DNA of 64,000 nucleotides from contig CAYSUW010000007.1 in NCBI GenBank assembly GCA_964434385.1, forward strand, positions 8,547 to 72,546, written 5' to 3'. Below are positions 1 through 8,083 of the stretch, piece after piece (positions within the stretch are counted from its first letter, which is position 1; each line of letters opens with the position of its first letter). The notes beneath the pieces were generated by a model. The model was given only the letters and a program-made list of their open reading frames with translations. It did no database searches and was not told the origin of the DNA. Source of the stretch: GCA-002700125 sp964434385 (GTDB lineage: Bacteria; Chloroflexota; Dehalococcoidia; Lucifugimonadales; Lucifugimonadaceae). The translations under genes and the position numbers were made by a program.

Positions 1-1
1 A

Positions 2-484
2 ATGGCAGGTGGGTTTCCAATTGCAATGCTTGCTGGAAAACCTGAGATTATGGATTATATGGCCAACGGTAAAGTAGTTCATGGAGGCAGTTTTAATACC
101 AATGTCATGTCCGTATCAGCATCACATGCAACTCTTAATTATTTACTTAATAATTTAAATTTTTATAAATCATTAAACGAAAACGGAGATGTTCTTATTG
201 AAGGACTCAAATATGCAGCTAAAAAACATAATATAGATATTTTAATTCAAGGATTAGGTAGTGTTTTTTACTTGAGTTTTACTAATCTAAAAAGTATAAA
301 AAATTACAGAGAACATGCAAATAACGTTGATGAAGAAAAATATAAAGAATTTTCTAAATTAATGCTTTTGAATGGAATAAGACTCTCTCAGAATGGTAGA
401 TGGCATATGTCTTCAGCTCATTCTACAAATGATATTGATAAAACGATCAAATCAGCTTATGAATCATTTAGAACACTTTCCTGA
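2..484 (+). CDS. class III aminotransferase, glutamate-1-semialdehyde aminomutase-like (C-terminal part)
   Basis: The left window edge cuts this gene, leaving the last 160 or so residues of what is normally a protein of about 430. The first residues (AGGFPIAMLAG) match the stretch just after the PLP-binding lysine in GSA-aminomutase-like class III aminotransferases. GGSFNTNVMSVSAS corresponds to the family's G-T-x-x-x-N-P segment that contacts the cofactor phosphate, and the rest fits the small C-terminal domain. PLP-dependent amino transfer or 2,1-aminomutation is therefore likely, but the substrate cannot be told without the N-terminal part. The ATG at position 2 is an internal Met, not the start. 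The end overlaps the convergent nucleotidyltransferase-like gene by 17 nt. Confidence 0.75.
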   Translation: MAGGFPIAMLAGKPEIMDYMANGKVVHGGSFNTNVMSVSASHATLNYLLNNLNFYKSLNENGDVLIEGLKYAAKKHNIDILIQGLGSVFYLSFTNLKSIKNYREHANNVDEEKYKEFSKLMLLNGIRLSQNGRWHMSSAHSTNDIDKTIKSAYESFRTLS

Positions 485-1118
485 TTTCAGTAGAAGATTG
501 ATCACTCCTAAATTTTTTTTGATCTATTTCTTTGAACATTGACTCAAAACCTTTAGGTATTTTTAAATCTTTTAATGTCCTAAATTGGTCTAAATGTAAT
601 CTTCCAGCTACTATAAAACTACAGTTGTTTTTCTTTATTGCAGACAATATTTTTATTATAGATTTCTCTAATCTATCTGAATAATAATTCGTATCTAAAA
701 TTCTCATTGCAGTATCGTATCCAACCACAAAAACTGAATTTTTAAAAAAGAAACTTTTTTCTTCAAAAGTTGGTAAATTAGTGATAGCAAGATCTCCGAT
801 ATTTTTAAATTGAAGTATTCTTTTAGCTAATTCATCCTTTTCTAGTAATCCTTTTGTAGATTCTTGGTTTTTTATAGATAGTTCGAACAATATTGGTTTT
901 TTAACAATTTTAGATGCTATATGAACTAATTCTATATGAGCAGAGTGTATAGGATTAAAAGATCCAGATAAGATTGTTCTAGTCTCTGATCCTGATAACA
1001 ATTTTTCTTTCATTGGAATCGATTTTCCTTCAGAATTTAAATAGTGTAATTCAGATTTTGTTTTAATTAATAAAGAGTAAATATCTTCAACACTAAAATC
1101 CTTCATATTTCTACTCAT
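468..1118 (-). CDS. nucleotidyltransferase-like protein (NadD/cytidylyltransferase fold)
   Basis: A 216-residue protein. SGSFNPIHSAH near residue 52 is the nucleotide-binding (H/T)xGH region of the HIGH superfamily that includes nicotinate and nicotinamide mononucleotide adenylyltransferases. QSSTEIR near the C terminus matches the family's ISSTxIR motif. The canonical glycine before the second histidine is replaced by alanine (HSAH). It overlaps the upstream CinA-like gene by 8 nt, so the two are probably translationally coupled. Similar nucleotidyltransferase and CinA-C-like domains are, to my recollection, paired or fused in some eukaryotes. I infer a role in pyridine-nucleotide recycling; the actual nucleotide substrate is not shown by the sequence. 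Confidence 0.65.
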   Translation of the reverse strand: MSRNMKDFSVEDIYSLLIKTKSELHYLNSEGKSIPMKEKLLSGSETRTILSGSFNPIHSAHIELVHIASKIVKKPILFELSIKNQESTKGLLEKDELAKRILQFKNIGDLAITNLPTFEEKSFFFKNSVFVVGYDTAMRILDTNYYSDRLEKSIIKILSAIKKNNCSFIVAGRLHLDQFRTLKDLKIPKGFESMFKEIDQKKFRSDQSSTEIRKVF

Positions 1119-1743
1119 TTTCTATAATTGTTGAGAGAGTTATCATTTCATTCTCTGAAAGCTTTATATCAAGTAACTTAGAATAATCAATATCTTGAAT
1201 TTCAAAATTTGATAAATTAAAGATCAATAATAATTTTATCATCGCATATGAAATGATTTTATCTTCTTCTTCTCTATTTCTAAGACCTTTCTCGAGTTGA
1301 ATATGCATATTGAGAATCTGATTTTTTTGAGGTGAGTTTTTATGTCTTCCATATATTGAAATCCATGCATGATGATTACCTTTTTTTTGATAATTTGTAG
1401 AAATAGATCCGCTGCATGAAATACCAAAAATATCAGAAGAGTTGCTAGTTTTTATTTCTTTAATTTCTTCTTTTGCTAATTTTGCAAGATGTGATGAAAT
1501 AGTTTTACTAACCAAGGGATTTTTATCGATAATACTCTTGTTTCTAATAAGTTTTATTAGAGTATCTTTATTATAAGGAATTGTAACTTTGAGAATAGTA
1601 TTTGAAGCTCCTTCACACATTAAAAGCCAATTAAGAAATGAAAATCCTGCTCCAGTTAGAATAATATTAAACTTTATACTATCTTTGTGAATCAAAAGAA
1701 TTAAGTTTTTAATTTTTTCATATTGATAGCTTTGTTTTAACAT
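1111..1743 (-). CDS. CinA C-terminal-like protein (possible NMN deamidase-type fold)
   Basis: A 210-residue protein. LTGAGFSFLNWLL, then GASNTILK and PYNKDTL in its N-terminal third, match the CinA-C (PncC-like) family pattern TGG-x-S ... PGaS ... PYs. GISCSGSISTNYQKKGNHHAWISI matches the later strand containing G-x-(T/S)-C-(T/S)-G and the KxGxHH-A turn. PncC enzymes deamidate nicotinamide mononucleotide to nicotinate mononucleotide; this variant has no proven activity. It is the first gene of a two-gene unit with the downstream nucleotidyltransferase-like gene (8-nt overlap). Its start is only 30 nt from the divergent tatD start, so the promoters must overlap or the mRNAs are nearly leaderless. 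Confidence 0.6.
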   Translation of the reverse strand: MLKQSYQYEKIKNLILLIHKDSIKFNIILTGAGFSFLNWLLMCEGASNTILKVTIPYNKDTLIKLIRNKSIIDKNPLVSKTISSHLAKLAKEEIKEIKTSNSSDIFGISCSGSISTNYQKKGNHHAWISIYGRHKNSPQKNQILNMHIQLEKGLRNREEEDKIISYAMIKLLLIFNLSNFEIQDIDYSKLLDIKLSENEMITLSTIIENE

Positions 1744-1773
1744 TAGAATAATTTAGTTTTTAATAAATTATAT

Positions 1774-2532
1774 ATGTTATTCGATATACATACTCATATT
1801 TCTCAATTCAATCATGATGAATTAGATCTTATGATTGAAAGATGGCAGGCAAATAATGTCGGATTTGTTGTTTCTGCAGGCACAAATCCTAATGATTGTT
1901 TTGAATCTATAGAACTATCTAAAAAATACAAACATATTTATGCGGGGATAGGTTTGCATCCAACAGAGATAACAGATGATTACAAGAACCAAATGAATAA
2001 GATATTTAATTTGATAAATGATCGAGTAATTACAATCAGTGAGATAGGGTTGGATTATCTATCTGATTCTCCAGATATTAATATTCAAAAATACTGCTTT
2101 TTAAGTCAAATAGAATTCAGTTATCAGAATAATCTGCCAATAGTTTTTCATATGAGAGAATCTAATGAAGATACCTTGAATATATTGGAAGACAATATAG
2201 AAAAAATTATTGGAGGTGCTTCACATTACTTTCAAGGTAGCCTGAAAGATGCTGAGAGATTAATAGGAATGGGATTGTATGTTTCTTTTGCTAAACCTCT
2301 TTTGAGAGATCAAAGTTTGCAATTAATAGCAAAGAAAATCCCAATAGATCATATAGTCTTAGAAACTGATTCATACCCTCAGTATTTTAAGAAAAAAAGA
2401 GAACGGTGGACTGAACCTAAAGATATTTTATTAGTTGCAGAAAAACTATCTTTTATAAAAGATATTCCTATAGAAGAAGTCATAGATCAAACCACAAAAA
2501 ATGCTTTAGATTTATTCAAATTATCTAGATAG
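1774..2532 (+). CDS. tatD: TatD family metal-dependent hydrolase
   Basis: A 252-residue TIM-barrel amidohydrolase of normal length for the family. Visible landmarks are the N-terminal metal-binding FDIHTHI (HxH), EIGLDY near residue 91, FHMRES near 127, HYFQGS near 152, and ETDSYP near 203, which is the family's ETD signature. TatD enzymes are metal-dependent DNases or D-aminoacyl-tRNA deacylase-like hydrolases linked to DNA quality control. The ATG was chosen because the metal motif begins four residues later. The 3' end overlaps the convergent EVE-domain gene by 12 nt. Confidence 0.88.
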   Translation: MLFDIHTHISQFNHDELDLMIERWQANNVGFVVSAGTNPNDCFESIELSKKYKHIYAGIGLHPTEITDDYKNQMNKIFNLINDRVITISEIGLDYLSDSPDINIQKYCFLSQIEFSYQNNLPIVFHMRESNEDTLNILEDNIEKIIGGASHYFQGSLKDAERLIGMGLYVSFAKPLLRDQSLQLIAKKIPIDHIVLETDSYPQYFKKKRERWTEPKDILLVAEKLSFIKDIPIEEVIDQTTKNALDLFKLSR

Positions 2533-3015
2533 TCTTCTAATTTTTCTAGATTTTTTATTTTTAAATGACTTAGGGGTATTAGATTGAATTGATTTTTCTA
2601 TATATCTGAAATCATTTTGAGGGATAATATGTAGCATACCAAAGAAAGAAAGATGCCATTTTTCTGGTCTCCATCTTTTCATATATTCTAAACTAGGGCC
2701 AATTAATTTTCCATCAATATAATTTTTAGAATCTAAAATGAAATCAGGTTTTATGTGAATACGATCTTTGAATTTCTCTTCTTCATTTGAGTGGTTCCAA
2801 TACTTAGTATTATCTTCAAATGGTTCTGAGTTTATTGTGGCTGTGGCAACAAATTCCTTTAAGTCATTTAAATAATATACTATTCTATCTTCAGGTTTCA
2901 TTCTGCTGACTTTTCTTTTTTCGTATATATTAAATCCTTGGATACTAAATCCAAGATTTTTTGTAATATTATAATTATCCTCAGTTAAGGATATTAACCA
3001 GTAAGTATTTACCAT
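2521..3015 (-). CDS. EVE domain-containing protein
   Basis: A 164-residue protein with the PUA-like EVE fold. It opens TYWLISLTEDNY and contains DRIVYYL (residues 42-48), a central FVATATINSEPF strand and GPSLEYMKRWRPEKW. EVE domains bind modified bases in DNA or RNA and occur in both housekeeping and defence contexts. Here the neighbours are housekeeping genes, so no defence role is implied. The last roughly 25 residues are strongly basic (KSFKNKKSRKIRRLSR), which would help nucleic-acid binding. Confidence 0.75.
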   Translation of the reverse strand: MVNTYWLISLTEDNYNITKNLGFSIQGFNIYEKRKVSRMKPEDRIVYYLNDLKEFVATATINSEPFEDNTKYWNHSNEEEKFKDRIHIKPDFILDSKNYIDGKLIGPSLEYMKRWRPEKWHLSFFGMLHIIPQNDFRYIEKSIQSNTPKSFKNKKSRKIRRLSR

Positions 3016-3028
3016 AGTGATTTTCTTT

Positions 3029-3865
3029 TCAAAAACGTTTCTGAAATTTTATCCTAATCCATATAGCTATTGAATTCATTGATAATAATACTATCATCAA
3101 TACTACAATTCCAGCTGCAGCTATTGATCTAAAATCATCTTGAGGTTGTGATATCCAGTTGTATATTTGTATTGGAAGAACAGTAAACCTATCCATTGGA
3201 CTTTTGGGTATAAAAGTTAAGTATACTAAGGCACTGATTGCTATCATAGGAGCAGATTCTCCTATTGCTCTAGAGATAGCTAATATAATGCCGCTTACCA
3301 TCCCTGGTACAGAAATCGGTAGTATCACTTTAATAACTGACTGCCATTTGGTTGAACCTAGAGCTAAAGAAGCATTAACTAAATCTTTAGGTACAGTTTT
3401 TATAGCTTCTTGGCTAGTAATTATTATGATTGGTAGAATCAATAAACTCATAGTTAATGATCCTGCTAGAATTACTCTTCCCATTTTCATAAGCTCTACA
3501 AAAAGAGCTAATCCAAGAATCCCGTAAATAATAGATGGTACACCTGCTAGATTAGCAATATTTAATTTAATAAATCTATTGAATTTGTTATCTTCTGCAA
3601 ATTCTTCTAGGTATATGGCAGTTCCTATTCCAATAGGGATGCTGATAAGAGAAGTAAATCCAATTACCCAAAGAGACCCTAGTAATGCTGATTTAATTCC
3701 TGAAAGTTCAGGTTTTCTTGATGGGTAACTCGTAACAAATTGCCAATCTATCCATCCCCATGCATCCATAATTATTCTTATAAGTAAAGTTGCTAAAACT
3801 ACTAGAACTATGGTTATTGCAGTAATTAATCCTGCTAGAATTATTTTATCAATATGTTTTTTCAT
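3029..3865 (-). CDS. pstA: phosphate ABC transporter permease PstA
   Basis: Membrane permease of the high-affinity phosphate importer. It has a long N-terminal hydrophobic segment, then SYPSRKPELSGIKSALLGSLW, which is typical of PstA, the ABC-contacting loop around ASLALGSTKWQSVIKVILP, and several further membrane helices. I place the start at the ATG at 3865 (278 aa). The open frame extends upstream to a TTG at 3916, but that would overlap pstC by 47 nt and has no ribosome site. Neither pstS nor pstB lies next to it; the genes to its left are unrelated, so the ATPase and the binding protein must be elsewhere. Confidence 0.88.
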   Translation of the reverse strand: MKKHIDKIILAGLITAITIVLVVLATLLIRIIMDAWGWIDWQFVTSYPSRKPELSGIKSALLGSLWVIGFTSLISIPIGIGTAIYLEEFAEDNKFNRFIKLNIANLAGVPSIIYGILGLALFVELMKMGRVILAGSLTMSLLILPIIIITSQEAIKTVPKDLVNASLALGSTKWQSVIKVILPISVPGMVSGIILAISRAIGESAPMIAISALVYLTFIPKSPMDRFTVLPIQIYNWISQPQDDFRSIAAAGIVVLMIVLLSMNSIAIWIRIKFQKRF

Positions 3866-3869
3866 ATAT

Positions 3870-4790
3870 TTAAATAGTGTAGTTTTGTGTAAATTTTGTA
3901 GCGATCCATCTGCCAAAAATATTCATTAACAGAGTCATGAAAAATAAAAGTAATCCAACCGAAAAAATTGTATTGTATTCTAGAGATCCATGAGGAGCTT
4001 CACCTAAGCTCAGTTGAACAATGTAAGCTGTCATTGCTTGTACTGATTCTAATGGATTAAATGTGAACCGTGGGGTAGCTCCAGCAGCAATTGTGACAAT
4101 CATAGTTTCTCCTATAGCTCTTGATAATCCTAAGATGATTGATGCTGTGATACCTGATAAAGCTGCCGGGAATACTACTTTAAAAGAAACTTGATATTTT
4201 CTAGCTCCAAGAGCAAAAGCTGCATCTCTTAATGATTGTGGTACTGAAATAAGTGCATCTTCGCTTATAGTAGAAACCATAGGCGTAATCATTATGCCCA
4301 TAACTAGCCCAGCACTAAGAGCATTGAAAATGATTACATCTGGGAAGATGTTCATTATTACTGGAGTGATTACTGTTAATGCAAAATATCCGTAAACTAC
4401 TGTTGGTATACCAGCTAAAATTTCTAAAATAGGTTTAATAACTCTTCGGACATTTTCTGGTGCATATTCTGAAAGGAATATTGCACTACTTAAACCAAAA
4501 ATCAAAGCAACAAAACTTGCGATCACAGTTACTATCAAGGTTCCTGCAACCAAGGGTAATACCCCAAAAGATTGAGGTTTAAATAATGGTGTCCATTTTG
4601 TTCCTAAAAGAAAATCCCATATTGGTACTTCATTAAAAAATATGGCAGATTGATATATTAAGGTTACTAATATACTAATAGTTGTAAATATTGAAATACT
4701 AGATAAAACTCTTAAGGTCCATATTGCAGATTTTTCTTGAGTTCTTTTTGAAAAGAAAAGAAAATTGACTAATTCAACAAGTCGTTGCAT
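3870..4790 (-). CDS. pstC: phosphate ABC transporter permease PstC
   Basis: A 306-residue partner of PstA. Six membrane helices are readable, including an N-terminal one around residues 30-50. The PstC-type segment FLLGTKWTPLFKPQSFGVLPLVAGTL is present, as is the EAA-like loop DAAFALGARKYQVSFKVVFPAAL that docks on PstB. It imports inorganic phosphate as part of PstSCAB. It lies immediately upstream of pstA, with the stop 5 nt before the preferred pstA start. No phosphate-regulon operator could be recognised in the 60 nt before it. Confidence 0.88.
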   Translation of the reverse strand: MQRLVELVNFLFFSKRTQEKSAIWTLRVLSSISIFTTISILVTLIYQSAIFFNEVPIWDFLLGTKWTPLFKPQSFGVLPLVAGTLIVTVIASFVALIFGLSSAIFLSEYAPENVRRVIKPILEILAGIPTVVYGYFALTVITPVIMNIFPDVIIFNALSAGLVMGIMITPMVSTISEDALISVPQSLRDAAFALGARKYQVSFKVVFPAALSGITASIILGLSRAIGETMIVTIAAGATPRFTFNPLESVQAMTAYIVQLSLGEAPHGSLEYNTIFSVGLLLFFMTLLMNIFGRWIATKFTQNYTI

Positions 4791-4850
4791 TACTAATTGT
4801 ACCGAATTTTAATTGTATATTTCAATAATACTCTAACATAATAAAAGTAA

Positions 4851-5657
4851 ATGACAATCTTAAAAAAATATTCATTAAATCAACTCCGTGAACAATGGAA
4901 TTATAACGAAATTGATACAGTTGTTGTTGGAAATCCAATATACGAATTTGAAGAAGTTTCTTCAACAATGGACGTTGTAAAATCAGAATTTTCAACTACT
5001 TCTGGAGGAGTAGTAGTTTCATGTAGGCAAACGAAAGGAATAGGAAGATTTGATAGAGAATGGCATTCAGATGATGAAAAAGATCTGTTATTTTCATATA
5101 TTTTGAATATTCCAATAGAACAACTTCATACTATGTTGTTTATAAATTCTATAAGTTTATTAAGAACAGTTTCTGATATGGTAGACAATTCTGTTTTTAT
5201 AAAATGGCCTAATGATATTTATTGTAATCAAGAAAAAATCGCAGGGATTTTAACTAAGACCGAATTAATTTCTGATAGAGCATTAGTGATAGTAGGAATA
5301 GGTTTGAATGTTAATTCTGATGAAGATTTTTTCCTATCAAAGAAATTAAAAGCAACAAGTTTGAAATCTTTAACAGGAAAAACTTATAACAAGAGGAGAA
5401 TTCTTTATAACTTTTTGAATAAACTTAATAAAATATTTGCACAACAATTGAATGATGAAGATGTTTTTAAGGAATGGAAGGATTCTTTAAACTTAATTGG
5501 AGAAACTATAAATTTTAGTTTTATGACAAACCATAAGATTGTTTTGAACGCTATAGTAGAGGATATAGATAGCATTGGACGACTAAAGATTAGAAACTCA
5601 TCGGGTAAAGAATCTTTTTTATCTAGCGAAGAGATAACAATTGTAAATGAAAAATAA
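4851..5657 (+). CDS. birA: biotin--[acetyl-CoA-carboxylase] ligase
   Basis: A 268-residue single-function biotin protein ligase. It has no N-terminal winged-helix DNA-binding domain, so it should not repress biotin genes. EEVSSTMD (about residues 34-41) is the family's E-x-x-S-T-N/M-D motif. SCRQTKGIGRFDREW is a diverged form of the biotinyl-AMP loop, normally GRGRxGRxW: the first RG is changed and F-D replaces R-x. KWPNDIY, GKIAGIL-like EKIAGIL and GIGLNVN are intact. It activates biotin with ATP and transfers it to a carboxylase lysine. The 3' end overlaps the next gene's first possible start by 11 nt. Confidence 0.88.
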   Translation: MTILKKYSLNQLREQWNYNEIDTVVVGNPIYEFEEVSSTMDVVKSEFSTTSGGVVVSCRQTKGIGRFDREWHSDDEKDLLFSYILNIPIEQLHTMLFINSISLLRTVSDMVDNSVFIKWPNDIYCNQEKIAGILTKTELISDRALVIVGIGLNVNSDEDFFLSKKLKATSLKSLTGKTYNKRRILYNFLNKLNKIFAQQLNDEDVFKEWKDSLNLIGETINFSFMTNHKIVLNAIVEDIDSIGRLKIRNSSGKESFLSSEEITIVNEK

Positions 5658-5949
5658 AAATCTTCTTTCTAATAATTCTAGATCTAAAGGATTGATAATG
5701 AATCTAAAAGTTATACCTGGCTCCAGTATTAATAAAATAAGTTTTGATGGTGATAAAAATTTTAGAGTAAAGCTAACTAAAATTCCAACCAATAATGAAG
5801 CCAACAAACAATTATTAAAAAACCTTTCAATTTATTTAAATGTGAGATTACAAGATTTAAAAATCATTTCAGGTCATAGATCTAGAAGTAAAAAGGTTTT
5901 TATCCCAATTACCACTGAAACTCTCAAGAAATATAAATTTCTAACGTAA
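5647..5949 (+). CDS. DUF167/YggU family protein
   Basis: A 100-residue protein of the YggU/UPF0235 family. The core is MNLKVIPGSSINKI, then FRVKLTKIPTNNEANKQLLKNLS (the family's P-x-x-x-x-A-N motif) and LKIISGHRSRSKKVFI near the end. The function is unknown family-wide. The first 17 residues before MNLKV are poorly conserved, so the ATG at 5698 may be the real start; the long version overlaps birA by 11 nt. The gene ends in a 9-nt convergent overlap with yggT. Confidence 0.78.
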   Translation: MKNKNLLSNNSRSKGLIMNLKVIPGSSINKISFDGDKNFRVKLTKIPTNNEANKQLLKNLSIYLNVRLQDLKIISGHRSRSKKVFIPITTETLKKYKFLT

Positions 5950-6183
5950 GACTCCGATAAGAATCTGCATGATTAATACTGCTATTAAAGGACTGAAATC
6001 CATCCCACCAAAATTTGGTAGATATTTCTGAATTGGTTTTAGAATTGGTTCAGTAATTGAATAGAGAATTTGCATTAATGGATTATTTCTCGCATTTGGA
6101 AACCATGAACTTAAAGCTCTAATTACAATAGCCCAAGAAAGAATATGAAGAATAAAAACAAATAATCTTATTAATAATTCCAT
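5941..6183 (-). CDS. YggT family membrane protein
   Basis: An 80-residue protein with two hydrophobic helices (about residues 3-25 and 60-79). Between them is the YggT signature: LSSWFPNARNNPLMQILYSITEPILKP, with W-F-P, N-P-x-x-x-x-x-Y and T-E-P. The family is associated with cell division or cell-wall loci and osmotic tolerance but is not biochemically defined. It follows proC directly (adjacent stop and start), the usual bacterial arrangement of yggT with proC. Confidence 0.85.
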   Translation of the reverse strand: MELLIRLFVFILHILSWAIVIRALSSWFPNARNNPLMQILYSITEPILKPIQKYLPNFGGMDFSPLIAVLIMQILIGVLR

Positions 6184-7005
6184 TTAATTTTTCCTTATTC
6201 CTAATTCTATAGATTTTTCAAATGCTGCTTTTACACCTTTTATTATACTTTGATCTATTCCATTATCTAGCATTGATTTTATACCTGCTTCAGTTGTGCC
6301 TCCTCGTGATGTGACATTTTTTCTTAGTTCTTGAGGAGAAGTTTTTGAAGAAAGAGCTAATTTCCCTGATCCAAATACAGTTTGAATAGCTAGTTCTAAT
6401 GAGATTTCTTTTTTTAATCCTAGTTGTATTCCTGCTTCAGAAAGACTCTCGATCATTAAAAATACATAAGCAGGCCCGCTACCACTAATAGCTGTAGCAA
6501 TATCAAGATGATTTTCATTTGATGTGTAAATCTCTTTTCCTATAGATTTTAGTAAATTTTTGCAAAACTCTAATGAGCTTTTATCTACATGTTTTGAAGA
6601 TGTCCACATTGACATTCCTGATTTAACTTGAACTGGAGTATTAGGCATAATTCTGATTATTTTTTTTGAGTTAATATAATCAGTTATTGTAGGAATGCTA
6701 ATCCCTGCCATAATTGAGATAATAGTTTGTTTATTTGAAATATGATTTTTGAATTCTCTGGAAATTTTTCTGAATGTCTGAGGTTTTATGGATAATATTA
6801 AAATATCCGAGGTGGGAATCAGATGCTCATACTGTTTTTCTATGGTTTCTTCCGAAATTGTTACATCAAAATCAATTTTCAGATTTTCTCTAATCTTTTT
6901 TTCAGGTTCAATTACTTGTATTACTCCTTCATGAGAAATTGATTTTAAACCTTCTATTAAAGCTCTAGCCATTTTCCCACCTCCCAAAAAAGTAATTATT
7001 GCCAT
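6184..7005 (-). CDS. proC: pyrroline-5-carboxylate reductase
   Basis: A 273-residue enzyme for the last step of proline synthesis, reducing pyrroline-5-carboxylate with NAD(P)H. It has the N-terminal Rossmann motif ITFLGGGKMARALIEG, a central MPNTPVQVKSGMS, and the diagnostic C-terminal blocks AISGSGPAYVFLMIESLSEAG and TSRGGTTEAGI. Length is normal. Its ATG overlaps the pdxA stop by one base (TAATG), so pdxA-proC-yggT forms a coupled minus-strand unit. Confidence 0.93.
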   Translation of the reverse strand: MAIITFLGGGKMARALIEGLKSISHEGVIQVIEPEKKIRENLKIDFDVTISEETIEKQYEHLIPTSDILILSIKPQTFRKISREFKNHISNKQTIISIMAGISIPTITDYINSKKIIRIMPNTPVQVKSGMSMWTSSKHVDKSSLEFCKNLLKSIGKEIYTSNENHLDIATAISGSGPAYVFLMIESLSEAGIQLGLKKEISLELAIQTVFGSGKLALSSKTSPQELRKNVTSRGGTTEAGIKSMLDNGIDQSIIKGVKAAFEKSIELGIRKN

Positions 7006-8021
7006 TATTCTTTTTCCACTTTATTTGTTTTTTTAACTAATTTTATACTTAACTTCATGGCTTCTATCATACTTGTTTCATCAGCTATACCTTTTCCTGC
7101 AATATCAAAAGCAGTGCCATGATCTACCGATGTTCGAATTATTGGCAAACCTACATTAACACTTATACTCTCTTCAAACCCATGTACTTTTATAGCTATA
7201 TGTCCTTGATCATGGTACATAGCAATTACAACGTCAAATTCTTTTTGAATTGCTTTGTAAAAAATAACATCAGCAGCTATAGGGCCTATAACATTAATAC
7301 CTAAATTTTTAGCTTTTTCTATTGCTGGAATAATTTCTGTTTTTTCTTCATTTCCAATCAGGCCGTTGTCTCCCGAATGAGGATTTAATGCAGCTACAGC
7401 TATCTTAGGGTTTTTGATTCCCCATTCTTCAAATTGTTCATGAGTTTTTGATATAACTTTCATGATGTTAACTTTGGTTACGAACTTACAAGCATCACTG
7501 AGGGATTTATGAGTTGAGAGATGGACACATGATAAATTCCCTGAAACTAGCATTGTATAAACATCTGATGAATTAGTTAGGCCTTTTAATATTTCTTGAT
7601 GTCCAATTTCTTTTTTTCCAGCAAGATAAAATGATTGTTTGTTTATAGGTGCAGTTACTATTGCATCTAATTTTGATTTTAGAGTTAATTCTATTGCTTC
7701 TTTTATCCAAAAATGTGAATAGTCTCCAGATTTTGAATTCACTTCTCCTAGAGGGAAATCTGTTTTAATAGGTGATCTAGTATCCAATACGTGTATTGTT
7801 CTTTCTAAAGGATCTAGAGATAAATTTGAGATATTGTTTATTGGGATTGCTTTGATAGATATATTATTATTTTCTAAAGTATCTTGAAATACATCGTAAG
7901 AACCTATTACTAGAGGTATCATATTTTTGAAATTACCCTTACTTATTGCTTTTGCAATTACTTCAGGTCCTATTCCTGATGGATCTCCTAGTGTGATTCC
8001 TAATTTAATACTTTTTGGCAC
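7005..8021 (-). CDS. pdxA: 4-hydroxythreonine-4-phosphate dehydrogenase PdxA
   Basis: A 338-residue NAD-dependent dehydrogenase of the DXP-dependent pyridoxal-phosphate pathway. The sequence shows ITLGDPSGIGPEVIAKA at the N terminus, VTAPINKQSF, HLSTHKSL, ALNPHSGDNGLIGNEE, and MYHDQGHIAIK; the histidines of these blocks are the family's metal ligands. The start is a GTG at 8021 preceded by a TAGGAGA ribosome site, since no ATG lies near the conserved beginning. It is the first gene of a unit with proC and yggT. Confidence 0.92.
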   Translation of the reverse strand: MPKSIKLGITLGDPSGIGPEVIAKAISKGNFKNMIPLVIGSYDVFQDTLENNNISIKAIPINNISNLSLDPLERTIHVLDTRSPIKTDFPLGEVNSKSGDYSHFWIKEAIELTLKSKLDAIVTAPINKQSFYLAGKKEIGHQEILKGLTNSSDVYTMLVSGNLSCVHLSTHKSLSDACKFVTKVNIMKVISKTHEQFEEWGIKNPKIAVAALNPHSGDNGLIGNEEKTEIIPAIEKAKNLGINVIGPIAADVIFYKAIQKEFDVVIAMYHDQGHIAIKVHGFEESISVNVGLPIIRTSVDHGTAFDIAGKGIADETSMIEAMKLSIKLVKKTNKVEKE

Positions 8022-8083
8022 CTAGACTCTCCTAGGGATACTTGAATAAATTCATTTTTATGAGTTTTTAAAAATGTGTAAAT

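Noticed and set aside
2521..3015. EVE-domain gene as part of a defence island
   Set aside because: No nuclease, methyltransferase or other defence genes nearby; neighbours are housekeeping.
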